NCBI GenBank assembly: GCA_035530195.1
Contig: DATKVG010000117.1
Coordinates: forward strand, 1 to 14,494
From: JAPLKX01 sp035530195
GTDB lineage: Bacteria; Hydrogenedentota; Hydrogenedentia; Hydrogenedentales; SLHB01
DNA: 14,494 nt
Direction of reading: 5' to 3'
Shown: positions 1 through 7,641 of the stretch, piece after piece
Numbering within the stretch: position 1 is the stretch's first letter
Layout: each line of letters opens with the position of its first letter
Translations under genes and position numbers: made by a program
Notes under the pieces: generated by a model
The model's input: the letters and a program-made list of their open reading frames with translations, nothing else
What the model was told of the DNA's origin: nothing
The model's database searches: none

Positions 1-3
1 ACC

Positions 4-24
4 GTGCAGGCGGGACGCCCGCAC
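4..24. repeat. short imperfect hairpin at the window edge
   Basis: GTGC-A-GGCG, a three-base GGA loop, then CGCC-C-GCAC form a hairpin with one A/C mismatch. No upstream gene is visible, so it could be the terminator of a gene outside the window or a dispersed intergenic palindrome. No T-run follows it, which argues against a classical terminator. Confidence 0.35.
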
Positions 25-38
25 CACAATATGAGCCG

Positions 39-68
39 TTGCACTTTGTGTGCGGGTGGGGGTACAAT
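39..68 (+). promoter_or_regulatory. candidate sigma-70 type promoter for the small membrane protein
   Basis: TTGCAC at 39-44 and TACAAT at 63-68 are separated by 18 bases. The -10 is a 5/6 match and the -35 a weak 3/6 match. The start codon at 99 lies about 25 bases past the predicted transcription start, with a ribosome binding site between. Confidence 0.4.
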
Positions 69-98
69 ATTGGTTGTAAGGCAAGAGAGGGCGTACCT

Positions 99-338
99 AT
101 GGGTTCACGCAGCGTGGTGAGGGTAGCGGCATTTGTGGCGCTTTTGTGCTTTGTGTTGGCGTTGGCGGTCGAGTATGCGGATGCGGCCAAGGGCGACCAG
201 GCGCTTGCGCAGAAGAAGGGGATCGCGGGTTCGCTGGGGACCAAGAAGACCGACGATAGCAAGAAAGCAACCAAATTGCAGATGATGATAGGCATTGGCT
301 CTGTTTTTGTGGCGTTTGCAGTAATCAAGTGGCTGTAG
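99..338 (+). CDS. small membrane protein of unknown function (79 aa)
   Basis: I do not recognise the family. The start at ATG 99 is chosen because AGAGAGG at 84-90 sits 8 bases upstream; the reading frame is open further upstream but only from a weak TTG. Residues about 6-24 form a hydrophobic segment ending in a possible cleavage site after ADA, so it may be a signal peptide or an N-terminal anchor. A lysine- and aspartate-rich linker follows (about residues 27-58). A second hydrophobic segment, about residues 61-78, ends the protein with IKWL at the C terminus. This could be an exported protein with a C-terminal anchor or a small protein with two membrane passes. The gene stands about 100 bases before the diguanylate cyclase on the same strand, but a functional link is only a guess. 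Confidence 0.6.
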   Translation: MGSRSVVRVAAFVALLCFVLALAVEYADAAKGDQALAQKKGIAGSLGTKKTDDSKKATKLQMMIGIGSVFVAFAVIKWL

Positions 339-441
339 GCGGCGTCGTCATTTTTGGGGATAAATTGCGGTGCAGGCCGCGGCCGGCTAAGTGGGGCCGG
401 CGTAGTGTGGCCTGTCAGGCGCACCATTGGGGAACAAGCTA

Positions 442-1773
442 TTGGGTGATCGTGTCTTGATATTGGACGACGAAGTCCATGTGCTGGACGTCCTCGAGCA
501 ACATCTGACGGCCGAGGGGTATGAATGTTCGGGGACGGTATCGCCGCTCGATGCGCTGAATCTGTTGAAATCGAACGGGGCGTATTCGGTTCTTCTCACG
601 GACCTGAAGATGCCGGAGATGCACGGGATTGAGGTGGTCCGCGAGGCGAAGAACCTGGATGCGGACTTGGCGATTATTGTAGTGACGGCCCTTTACGACG
701 TGAAGAACGCGATCCAGGCGATGCGCGTGGGGGCGGACGATTATGTGGTCAAGCCGTTTGACCTGAACGAGATCTCGCTTTGCGTGAGCCGTGCGCTCGA
801 GAAGCGGGCGTTGGTTATCGAGAACCGGCAGCACCAGCGGGAACTCGAAACGCGGGTCCGGGAAGCGACGGGGACACTCGAGAAGACCAACCAGGAACTG
901 CTGGCGACAAAAGAGTACCTCGAGAACCTGCTTCACAGTACGGTGGACGCGATCGTCACATCGGACATCGAGGGCGAGGTGACGTTTGTGAACAAGGGGG
1001 CGACGCGGATGCTGGGTTATTCGCGGGCGGACCTGATCGGCTCGCCGGTTTCGATGCTTTATGCCGGGGGCCGGGAAGAGGCGCGTCACGTCCAGCGTCT
1101 TTTGCGTGAGAACGCGCCGCTGCAGAATTACGAAACCGAACTGATGCACAAAGACGGGTCGGTAATCCCGGTGACGATGTCGATCTCGTTTGTGAATGAC
1201 GCGGGCGGCAACGTGGCCGCGTTGCTGGCCATCTGCAAAGACAGCACCGAACAAAAGAAGCTCGAACGCGAACTCAAAGAGATGTCAATCAAAGACTCGC
1301 TGACGGGTCTGTACAACCAGCGGTATTTTTACGACCGGCTGGCGGGCGAGATCGAACGTGCGCGGCGTCAGAACCACCCGCTGTCCTTGCTGCTTTTCGA
1401 TATCGACCAGTTTAAGACGTACAACGACTGCCACGGCCACCTGGCGGGCGACAACGTGCTGCAGGCGGCGGGGCAGACCGTGATGGAAAGCACGCGCGAA
1501 CACGTCGACGTCGGGTTCCGGTACGGGGGTGACGAGTTTACGGTGATCCTGCCGGAAGCGGACGAGGTGCAGGCGTTGAATATCGCGGAACGTATCCGGA
1601 CCGAGTTCGAGTCGCGCCATTTCGACACGCTCACGGTCAGCATCGGGCTGATGACGTACAAGGAAGGCTACAGCCTTCGGACGTTCATTCAGTTCACGGA
1701 CGCGATGATGTACGACGCGAAACGGTCGGGCGGCAACAAGATTTATGTTTACCGGCCGGAAAGTGAAGCCTAA
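442..1773 (+). CDS. response regulator with REC, PAS and GGDEF domains (diguanylate cyclase)
   Basis: Predicted cytoplasmic signalling enzyme making cyclic di-GMP from two GTP in response to phosphorylation and a PAS signal. Numbering from the possible TTG at 427: receiver domain about 8-125 with acidic pocket D14/D15, phospho-acceptor D59 in LLTDLKMP, T87 and K109; helical linker about 125-165; PAS domain about 166-278; GGDEF domain 283-445 with an intact GGDEF signature at 367-371. The product-inhibition I-site (RxxD) is not intact: the place of its arginine is taken by E358, while D361 is kept. Only TTG codons are available near the front. The TTG at 442 is preferred because GGGGA at 429-433 precedes it at good spacing; the TTG at 427 adds five residues and has no good ribosome binding site. 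No partner histidine kinase lies in the window, so the input is unknown. Confidence 0.9.
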   Translation: MGDRVLILDDEVHVLDVLEQHLTAEGYECSGTVSPLDALNLLKSNGAYSVLLTDLKMPEMHGIEVVREAKNLDADLAIIVVTALYDVKNAIQAMRVGADDYVVKPFDLNEISLCVSRALEKRALVIENRQHQRELETRVREATGTLEKTNQELLATKEYLENLLHSTVDAIVTSDIEGEVTFVNKGATRMLGYSRADLIGSPVSMLYAGGREEARHVQRLLRENAPLQNYETELMHKDGSVIPVTMSISFVNDAGGNVAALLAICKDSTEQKKLERELKEMSIKDSLTGLYNQRYFYDRLAGEIERARRQNHPLSLLLFDIDQFKTYNDCHGHLAGDNVLQAAGQTVMESTREHVDVGFRYGGDEFTVILPEADEVQALNIAERIRTEFESRHFDTLTVSIGLMTYKEGYSLRTFIQFTDAMMYDAKRSGGNKIYVYRPESEA

Positions 1774-1774
1774 C

Positions 1775-1790
1775 GCGGCTAAGAAGCCGC
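1775..1790 (+). terminator. weak hairpin after the diguanylate cyclase gene
   Basis: GCGGCT, loop AAGA, AGCCGC: a perfect 6-bp stem directly after the stop codon. The following bases contain only short T-runs, so termination may be partial or the hairpin may only protect the 3' end. Confidence 0.4.
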
Positions 1791-1881
1791 ATTCAGAATC
1801 TTTGTTCGCCAGCTTGAGCCAACATCTACGCGTTGTGCGCGGATGTCGCGAACAAAAATTCTAACCGGAGCAGAAAGCGCA

Positions 1882-2694
1882 ATGAAATTAGGCATTTGCA
1901 GCGAGATTTTCAAAGACTGGAACGACGTTGGCCGCGCGATCGATTACGTGAAGCAGGCCGGTTACGACGGGCTGGAAATCGCCCCGTTCACCCTGGCCCA
2001 ATACGTCTCCGACGTGCCCCAACAGGTCCGCCGCGATATCGTGGCACGCGCCCAAGCCGCAAAGCTCGACATCCTCGGCATCCACTGGGTGCTCGTTGGC
2101 CCCGAAGGCGTACACATCACCCACCCCGAAAAAAGCGTCCGCGACAGGACTGCCCAATACCTGATCGACCTGGCGAACTTCTGCGGCGACGTCGGCGGGA
2201 AAGTCCTGATTTTCGGTTCGCCCAAACAGCGCAGTGTCCAGGAAGGCATGAGCTACGAGCAGGCGGTCGAGAACGCCGTGGCCGTGTTCGAGCACGCCCT
2301 GCCCACCTGCGCCGACCGTGGCGTCACCATCTGCATGGAACCGCTTACCCACCTCGAAACAAACTTCTGCACCACGGCGGAAGAAACCGTCCGCCTGATC
2401 GACCGCATCAACCACCCCAATTTCCGCCTCCTGCTCGACACCAAGGGCATGACGTTTGAGAAAGACGACCGCGCCACGCTCATCCGCCGGTACGCCAAGT
2501 ACCTCGCCCATTACCACGCCAACGACGAAAACCTCAGCGGACCCGGATGGGGCGACGTGGATTTTGGGCCGATTTTCCAGGCTCTCAAGGATATCAAGTA
2601 TCAGGGGTATGTTTCGGTGGAGGTGTTTGATTTCAAGCCGGGGCCGGAAGCGATTGCGGAGAAGAGCTTGGCGTATATGAAGGGGTTTGTGTGA
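1882..2694 (+). CDS. sugar phosphate isomerase/epimerase-like TIM barrel protein (270 aa)
   Basis: Member of the xylose-isomerase-like / AP endonuclease 2 TIM-barrel superfamily, whose members isomerise or epimerise free sugars, sugar phosphates or inositols using a divalent metal. The expected metal-binding set is visible: E153 in CMEPLTH, D186 in LLLDTKGM, H212 in HYHANDE and E247 in VSVEVFDF; the length matches the family. There is no signal peptide, so it should be cytoplasmic. The start at ATG 1882 (MKLGICSE) fits the usual start of the family just before the first strand and has GGAG at 1867-1870; an in-frame ATG at 1843 would add 13 unlikely residues. It appears to be a single-gene transcript with a strong terminator. 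The substrate cannot be told from sequence; tagatose/psicose 3-epimerase-like or inosose-type activity are the nearest options. Confidence 0.85.
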   Translation: MKLGICSEIFKDWNDVGRAIDYVKQAGYDGLEIAPFTLAQYVSDVPQQVRRDIVARAQAAKLDILGIHWVLVGPEGVHITHPEKSVRDRTAQYLIDLANFCGDVGGKVLIFGSPKQRSVQEGMSYEQAVENAVAVFEHALPTCADRGVTICMEPLTHLETNFCTTAEETVRLIDRINHPNFRLLLDTKGMTFEKDDRATLIRRYAKYLAHYHANDENLSGPGWGDVDFGPIFQALKDIKYQGYVSVEVFDFKPGPEAIAEKSLAYMKGFV

Positions 2695-2721
2695 GATCGG
2701 ACGGATCGGACGAATAAGAAC
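2695..2721. repeat. 9-bp tandem array, GATCGGACG type
   Basis: Two perfect copies of GATCGGACG (2695-2703, 2704-2712) and one decayed unit, starting at the stop codon of the isomerase-like gene and running up to the terminator. The GGAC core, the following NNAT and the 9-bp spacing match the arrays at 10602-10637 and 13681-13716. Confidence 0.65.
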
Positions 2722-2722
2722 T

Positions 2723-2760
2723 CGGGGCCGGGTTGGAAGAGACCCGGCCCCGATTGGTTT
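2723..2760 (+). terminator. strong rho-independent terminator
   Basis: An 11-bp perfect GC-rich stem (CGGGGCCGGGT at 2723-2733, ACCCGGCCCCG at 2742-2752) with an 8-base loop, followed by ATTGGTTTTTTGG. It ends the isomerase-like gene and faces the end of the MFS gene. In the other direction there is no good T-run. Confidence 0.88.
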
Positions 2761-2768
2761 TTTGGTAG

Positions 2769-4154
2769 TTACGCGTTGGTTTCTTTTGTGGGTGCGATGG
2801 CGGGTTTTGGCCGTGGCGGGCGCACCGCGGCAGCCAGTACGGCGCCGCCCAGGCAGGCCAGGCCGGCGATGATGAAGGGCATCCTCCACGCCTCGACAGA
2901 ACCTCCGGCAGCGCCGGCGACGGTTGCGGCATCTTTGAAGTAGCCGGCAATCTGGGGGCCGACGATACCGGCGACGCCGTAGGACAGGAATACCCAGCCG
3001 TAGTTCAGCCCGACGTTTTTGTTGCCGAAGAAGTCGGCGGTTGCGGCGGGGAACAGGGCGAAATTGCCGCCGAAATTGAACCCAATGATGCATGCGGCGG
3101 CGATGAGGCCGAGTTCGGTCCGGCCCATGTAGAAAAACGCGAGCATGATGGCACCCTGCAAGGCGCACATCAGCGTGATCGAAACCTTACGGCCAATCTT
3201 GTCGCTGAGGGAACCCCAGATGATGCGCCCGAGGCCGTTGAAAATGGCGTAGAGGGCCATTGCCGACCCCGCGGCGGCGGCGGCCGCGGCAGCGTCAGCG
3301 ACGGCTCCGGAAGCCAGTAGCGCGTCTTTACCGAACAGGGCGATGCAGCCGATGACCATCAGGCCGGCCATCGCCGAAAAGCAGAATGTGAGCCAAATCA
3401 TGTAGAACTGCGGGGTTCGCATCATTTCGCCGCTGGTCATGTCGACGGCGCCGCTGGCGGCTGCTGATGGGGGGGGCGGTGTCCACCCGGCCGGCTTGTA
3501 GCCCGCCGGCGGGTTTACCATCACCAGGCTTCCCAACACCACCAGGACAAGAAACGCCACGCCGTAAATAACGAACACCGCCTGTACGCCGGGCAGGCCC
3601 AGGAAACCATCGGCTGCCTTCAACAGCCCCGCAAAATCCCATGGAACCACCCACAGCAGCGTCTTAAACCCGCCGGCCAACTTCACCCACAGCGTGGCCC
3701 CAAAACCAAAACCCGCCACGGCCAAACCCGTGATCAACCCCTTCTTATCCGGGAACCACTTGACGCCCACCGCAATCGGGACCACATAACCCAATCCGAT
3801 TCCCGCGCCGCCGACAAGGCCGATGCAGATCAATTGAGCGGCGAACGTCTTGCCCAAAAAACCGCCGAGGATGTAGCCCAGGCCGAGCACAGCGCCGCCG
3901 GCTATCGCGATGGGCCGGGGTCCGATTTTAGCCTGCTGGCGGCCTGCCCATACCATGACGACGGCGAACGTCACCAGGCCCAGGGAAAAGACCCATTGTG
4001 TTTGGGATGCGGTGAATCCGTACCCCCCTTTTTCCACAGCTGCGCTGAGGGCGCCTGTGAACGCGCTCCAGGCGTAGATGGCGCCCAGGCACAGTTGGAT
4101 AAGGATTGCGCCAGCTACAACGAGCCACCGATTCATGAGTTTTTGCTCTGCCAT
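2769..4154 (-). CDS. OFA-family MFS transporter, probably monocarboxylate (461 aa)
   Basis: Inner-membrane carrier of the major facilitator superfamily, oxalate/formate antiporter (OFA) family. Twelve hydrophobic segments are apparent, with a central cytoplasmic loop (about residues 213-250) that includes a PPPP run. Family marks include GLGYVVPIAVGVKWFPDKKG (121-140), the motif-A-like loop LSDKIGRK (316-323) and FPAATADFFG followed by NYGW (368-387). A run of alanines at 288-295 is coded by a GCG/GCC-rich stretch. Start ATG 4154 is supported by AAAGGAG on the minus strand 8 bases upstream. The gene follows acsA on the same strand with 67 bases between. From that context I infer uptake of acetate or a related short carboxylate (lactate, pyruvate, formate); sequence alone does not settle the substrate. 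Confidence 0.88.
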   Translation of the reverse strand: MAEQKLMNRWLVVAGAILIQLCLGAIYAWSAFTGALSAAVEKGGYGFTASQTQWVFSLGLVTFAVVMVWAGRQQAKIGPRPIAIAGGAVLGLGYILGGFLGKTFAAQLICIGLVGGAGIGLGYVVPIAVGVKWFPDKKGLITGLAVAGFGFGATLWVKLAGGFKTLLWVVPWDFAGLLKAADGFLGLPGVQAVFVIYGVAFLVLVVLGSLVMVNPPAGYKPAGWTPPPPSAAASGAVDMTSGEMMRTPQFYMIWLTFCFSAMAGLMVIGCIALFGKDALLASGAVADAAAAAAAAGSAMALYAIFNGLGRIIWGSLSDKIGRKVSITLMCALQGAIMLAFFYMGRTELGLIAAACIIGFNFGGNFALFPAATADFFGNKNVGLNYGWVFLSYGVAGIVGPQIAGYFKDAATVAGAAGGSVEAWRMPFIIAGLACLGGAVLAAAVRPPRPKPAIAPTKETNA

Positions 4155-4176
4155 TGGGCCGCTCCTTTTAGAGGTA

Positions 4177-4210
4177 AACGGCCGGGCGCTGGGTGGCGCC
4201 CGGCCGTTTT
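4177..4210 (-). promoter_or_regulatory. perfect 14-bp intercistronic hairpin between acsA and the MFS gene
   Basis: AAACGGCCGGGCGC (4177-4190) and GCGCCCGGCCGTTT (4197-4210) pair without mismatch around a 6-base loop. On the coding (minus) strand only three T lie at the 3' end of the stem, followed by ACC, so termination may be partial; on the plus strand T-richer sequence follows but no plus-strand gene ends here. Its place between acsA and the ribosome binding site of the carrier suggests attenuation or mRNA end protection that makes less carrier than synthetase. Confidence 0.7.
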
Positions 4211-4221
4211 GTTGCTGTTTT

Positions 4222-6222
4222 TTACTTTTTCTGCAGCTTCTCGTGGTCTTTCACAAGCGCCTCGACGACCGACGGGTCGGCCAGCGTGGTGGTATCACCA
4301 ATCTGGTCGACGGCGTCTTCGGCGATCTTGCGCAAGATTCGGCGCATGATCTTTCCGGACCTGGTCTTTGGCAGAGCCGGTGCGAACTGGATCACGTCGG
4401 GTGTGGCGATCGGTCCGATCTCCTTGCGGACGTGTACGGCCAGTTCTTTACGCAGTTCTTCGGACTCAGCGACGCCGGCCACCAGGGTGACGAACGCGTA
4501 GAGGCCCTGCCCCTTGATGTCGTGGGGCATGGGCGCGACGGCGGCTTCTGCGACCTTGGCGTGGCTGACCAGTGCGCTCTCGACTTCGGCGGTCCCGATT
4601 CGGTGGCCGCTGACATTGACGACGTCGTCGATCCGGCCCATGAGCCAGTAGTCGCCGTCCACATCTTTGCGGCATCCGTCGCCGGTGAAGTAGATGTTTT
4701 TGTACATGGTGAAGTACGTCTCGATGAACCGGTCGTGGTCGCCCCACATGGTTTGCATCATTCCGGGCCACGGCTTTTTGATGCAGAGCTTTCCGCCTTC
4801 GTTGGCGTCGGCTTCCGTGCCGTCGTCGCGCAGGATGACGGGCTCGACGCCGAAAAACGCGCGGGATGCGCTGCCGGGCTTGAGGGTGTGTGCGCCGGGA
4901 ATCGGGCTGATGAGGATGCCGCCGGTTTCGGTTTGCCACCAGGTATCGACAATGGGGCATCGGTTGTGGCCGATGTGCTCGTAGTACCACATCCAGACTT
5001 CGGGATTGATCGGTTCGCCGACGGTGCCGAGCAGGCGCAGCGAGTCGAGGTTGTGTTTCTGGGGGAATTCGGGGCCTTTGACGATGAGCGCCCGGATGGC
5101 GGTGGGGGCGGTGTAGAAGATGCTGACCTTGTGCTTCTCGCAGATCTGCCAGAACCGTCCGGCGTCGGGGTAGGTGGGTACGCCTTCGAACATGACGGAG
5201 GTGGCGGCGTTGGCGAGCGGGCCGTATACGATGTAGCTGTGGCCGGTGACCCAACCGATGTCGGCGGTGCACCAGAACACGTCTTCGGGCTTGATGTCGA
5301 AAATGTACTTGTGAGTGAGCACACAGTACATGAGGTAGCCGCCGGTAGTGTGTACGACACCCTTGGGTTTTCCGGTCGAGCCGGAGGTGTAGAGGATGAA
5401 CAGGGGGTCTTCGGCCTTCATGGGCTCGGGTGGGCAATCCGGGCTGGCCTTGGCCATGAGGTCGTCGTACCAGAGGTCGCGGCCGGCCGTCATGGGGCAG
5501 GGTTCGGCGTCGCGCTTGACGACGACGACTTTCTCGATGCTCGGGGAGTTTTTCAGGGCGTCGTCGGCAATCTGCTTGAGGTGGATGTGCTTGCCGGCGC
5601 GCAGGGACACGTTGGACGTGATGAGGATTTTGCACGCGGAGTCGTTGATTCGGTCGCGGAGGCTGTCCGCGCTGAATCCGCCGAACACGATCGAGTGGAT
5701 GGCGCCGATGCGGGTGCAGGCCAGCATGACCACGGGCAACTCGAGGATCATCGGCAGGTAAATGCAGACGCGGTCGCCTTTTTTCACGCCGAGCGACTTG
5801 AGTACATTGGCGAACTTGCAGACCTCGCGGTGAAGCTGTTCGTAGGAGATGGCGCGGACATCTTCGTCCGGCTCGCCCTGCCACAGGATGGCGGTTTTAT
5901 TGCGTGCGGGTCCGTTGAGGTGGCGGTCGAGGCAGTTGTAGGACACGTTGATGGTGCCATCGGCGAACCAGGTGTGGTTGACGGCGCGGCCATCGGTGTT
6001 CCAGGTGAACTCGCGGGCCTTGGTAGGCTTCTTGACCCAATCGAGGAGGGCCGCCTGCTCGAGCCAGAACCCATCGGGGTCGTTTACCGACCGGTCGTAC
6101 ATCGCCTGGTACTCATCAAAGGATTTGATGTGCGCTTTGGCGGCAAAACCGGCGGGCGGCGGAAAGGTGCGCCCTTCGGTCTGAAGAGAGCTGATCGATT
6201 TTTTTGATTCATTGTTGGCCAT
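4222..6222 (-). CDS. acsA: acetyl-CoA synthetase (AMP-forming), 666 aa
   Basis: Cytoplasmic enzyme converting acetate, ATP and CoA to acetyl-CoA, AMP and pyrophosphate. The full ANL-superfamily pattern is visible: P-loop TSGSTGKPKG at 279-288, DTWWQTETGG at 426-435 (the tryptophan pair that restricts the pocket to acetate/propionate), YFTGDG at 511-516, the hinge region GRIDD at 529-533 and the C-terminal SGK motif with catalytic lysine K624, the residue acetylated in studied Acs enzymes. Length is normal for the family. Start ATG 6222 is chosen because AGGAGG precedes it on the minus strand and the protein begins as expected; the frame stays open upstream to 6777 but through non-coding sequence. 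It is first in an operon with the OFA carrier and has its own promoter and a leader of about 155 bases. Propionyl-CoA synthetase is the main alternative and less likely. Confidence 0.96.
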   Translation of the reverse strand: MANNESKKSISSLQTEGRTFPPPAGFAAKAHIKSFDEYQAMYDRSVNDPDGFWLEQAALLDWVKKPTKAREFTWNTDGRAVNHTWFADGTINVSYNCLDRHLNGPARNKTAILWQGEPDEDVRAISYEQLHREVCKFANVLKSLGVKKGDRVCIYLPMILELPVVMLACTRIGAIHSIVFGGFSADSLRDRINDSACKILITSNVSLRAGKHIHLKQIADDALKNSPSIEKVVVVKRDAEPCPMTAGRDLWYDDLMAKASPDCPPEPMKAEDPLFILYTSGSTGKPKGVVHTTGGYLMYCVLTHKYIFDIKPEDVFWCTADIGWVTGHSYIVYGPLANAATSVMFEGVPTYPDAGRFWQICEKHKVSIFYTAPTAIRALIVKGPEFPQKHNLDSLRLLGTVGEPINPEVWMWYYEHIGHNRCPIVDTWWQTETGGILISPIPGAHTLKPGSASRAFFGVEPVILRDDGTEADANEGGKLCIKKPWPGMMQTMWGDHDRFIETYFTMYKNIYFTGDGCRKDVDGDYWLMGRIDDVVNVSGHRIGTAEVESALVSHAKVAEAAVAPMPHDIKGQGLYAFVTLVAGVAESEELRKELAVHVRKEIGPIATPDVIQFAPALPKTRSGKIMRRILRKIAEDAVDQIGDTTTLADPSVVEALVKDHEKLQKK

Positions 6223-6384
6223 TCGTGGAGATCCTCCTGTTTTTATCCGAAGTAAACGCACCCCGCACATAGAGTTCGCCCGAGCGCGTGGAGCTGGAAT
6301 CCCGCAGGTACACCGACTCCGCTGGGCCGACCCAGTGTGGGGAACTTGCCTAAACAACAACTCATTCCCGAAAGTAACCCTCAA

Positions 6385-6413
6385 ATAATAACATGTGGAT
6401 ATCCCCTGATCAA
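6385..6413 (-). promoter_or_regulatory. sigma-70 type promoter of acsA
   Basis: On the minus strand: TTGATC (6408-6413), 17-base spacer, TATTAT (6385-6390). The -10 matches 5/6 and the -35 4/6. The predicted start is near 6378, giving a leader of about 155 bases that contains CTGGG-CCGA-CCCAG and other short hairpins; I do not recognise a known riboswitch in it. The -35 lies inside CTGATCAA (6406-6413), whose exact inverted copy TTGATCAG is at 6457-6464. Confidence 0.65.
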
Positions 6414-6473
6414 GCTGATGACAGGCGTTGTGAATCCCGACACGTACAGGTGGAGTTTGATCAGCGGGGTCAG

Positions 6474-7628
6474 TCAAGGCGACGGGGACACGCTGACGCG
6501 GGCCGCGTAAATGGAGGCGGCGTTTTTGCCGCCGCCAACCTGTTCCCGCTCGTGCTGGGAGTACCACGTCACGAAAAAGGCGGGGGATTCGGCCTTGAGC
6601 GAGGCGGGGTCGATCAGCAGGCCGGGATAGGCGTTGTCGCCCTCGCTGGGGAGGGTGATGATCTCGCGCAGTTGAACGGTTTCGGGCGCGCCGTGTGGAT
6701 TTAGCATCTCCCAGATGCGGGTGACGTATTTTTCGCCGTCGCGGCCTCTGCCGGCCAGGAAGAACCGGTCTTTCCACTGTGCGATGACGGGGCTGTGTAC
6801 GAGCACGCCGAGGTCTGCAGCGGTCCAGTTGGCGCGGGTTGTGTCGCTGCGCGAAAACATGGCGCCGCCGGATTGGTCGCCGGTTCTCGAGATGAGCCAG
6901 ATCGAGCCGTCGGGCTCGAAAAACATGTCGGCCTCGCCGGCGGACCGGTCGCGGGTGACCGTGCTGACGAGGGTCCAGTTAATGCCGTCGGGCGACTGTA
7001 GGAGGCGGGTTTCGCGGGCGGGCGGCGTCGGGCGGATAGCCGTGTAGGCCGCACTGTAGAAGCGGCCGTCCTGGCGGCGGCCATCCTGGCCGTTGCCGTC
7101 ATGGTAGGAGACGCGCCAGAGCCACCAGCCGGGGTCGTAGGTGGCATTGATTTTTGACCACGTTGAGCCGTCGGCAGTTGAGGCGCAATAGGATCGGACG
7201 GCTGCGCGGTCGGGGAGCTTGTTGCCGGGCTGGTGGATGATGTCCCAGGTGCCGAAGAAGACGTAGAGGCGGTCGCCGGCCGGGGTGAGATGCGGGTCTC
7301 GGTCATCGCCCGCGGTGTCGATTGTGCCACACGGTTCCCAGGTGTGGAAGTCGGCGCTGCGCATGACGCGTATTTGGCCGTCGAGCGACATGTGACTCTC
7401 GGCGTGGCGGAAACACACGTAATACGCGCCGTTCCATTGCACGAGATCGGTGAAGGCGTTGTGGCGTCCGTCGCCGTAGATGCGCTCGACCCAGTCCAAC
7501 TTCGCCGAGTCCGCCCATACGGCGGAAGCGGAAACCACAATGAGCAGGAAAAGCGGGGACCGCCACCCTTTTTCAAACTGCCGAAAAAGGGATGGCAGTC
7601 CCCGTTTTTCGCTGATTCGCTTGAGCAT
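6474..7628 (-). CDS. secreted Asp-box beta-propeller protein, sialidase/BNR-like (384 aa)
   Basis: Predicted exported protein with several Asp-box-type motifs (S-x-D-x-x-T/N-W): SADFHTW (91-97), STADGSTW (150-157) and SPDGINW (212-218). These mark a beta-propeller of the sialidase/neuraminidase or related glycosidase type. I cannot identify a sialidase arginine triad with confidence, so the substrate is open. The start ATG 7628 has GAGAGG 7 bases upstream. The signal peptide is unusual: residues 7-27 are coded by a palindromic element (7549-7609), then a hydrophobic core (about 26-37) runs to a likely cleavage after VWA at residue 39. The gene lies 13 bases after the GH127-like gene on the same strand, so the two secreted proteins probably act on the same glycan outside the cytoplasm. 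Confidence 0.72.
   Translation of the reverse strand: MLKRISEKRGLPSLFRQFEKGWRSPLFLLIVVSASAVWADSAKLDWVERIYGDGRHNAFTDLVQWNGAYYVCFRHAESHMSLDGQIRVMRSADFHTWEPCGTIDTAGDDRDPHLTPAGDRLYVFFGTWDIIHQPGNKLPDRAAVRSYCASTADGSTWSKINATYDPGWWLWRVSYHDGNGQDGRRQDGRFYSAAYTAIRPTPPARETRLLQSPDGINWTLVSTVTRDRSAGEADMFFEPDGSIWLISRTGDQSGGAMFSRSDTTRANWTAADLGVLVHSPVIAQWKDRFFLAGRGRDGEKYVTRIWEMLNPHGAPETVQLREIITLPSEGDNAYPGLLIDPASLKAESPAFFVTWYSQHEREQVGGGKNAASIYAARVSVSPSP
7549..7609. repeat. REP-like imperfect palindrome inside a coding region
   Basis: Arms 7549-7574 and 7583-7609 pair around an 8-base loop. The outer arm carries GCGGGGACCGCC against GGCAGTCCCCG and the inner arm CCCTTTTTC against GAAAAAGGG; there are two mismatches and one single-base gap. 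GGGGAC/GTCCCC-tipped palindromes of this kind resemble REP-type dispersed repeats; no related transposase is in the window. It lies in frame within the first 27 codons of the beta-propeller gene. Confidence 0.75.
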
Positions 7629-7641
7629 TGGACACCTCTCG

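Noticed and set aside
382..401. GCCGGC...GCCGGC hairpin before the diguanylate cyclase
   Set aside because: Short palindromic 6-mers are expected by chance in such GC-rich sequence, and no T-tail follows.
439..1254. 271-codon minus-strand frame opposite the diguanylate cyclase
   Set aside because: Antisense to an intact REC-PAS-GGDEF gene, no ribosome binding site, no family resemblance.
1888..3168. 426-codon minus-strand frame crossing the isomerase gene, the terminator and the MFS gene
   Set aside because: It spans a strong terminator and two well-supported genes; no domain is seen, and it is arginine- and histidine-rich as expected for a shadow frame.
4078..6207. 709-codon open frame on the plus strand opposite acsA
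   Set aside because: It mirrors a clearly real acsA; GC-rich codon use leaves the antisense frame open. No recognisable domain, and composition is typical of a shadow frame (rich in G, V, D, A).
6223..6384. acsA leader considered as a riboswitch
   Set aside because: Only short local hairpins are visible; I could not match it to the conserved core of a known class.
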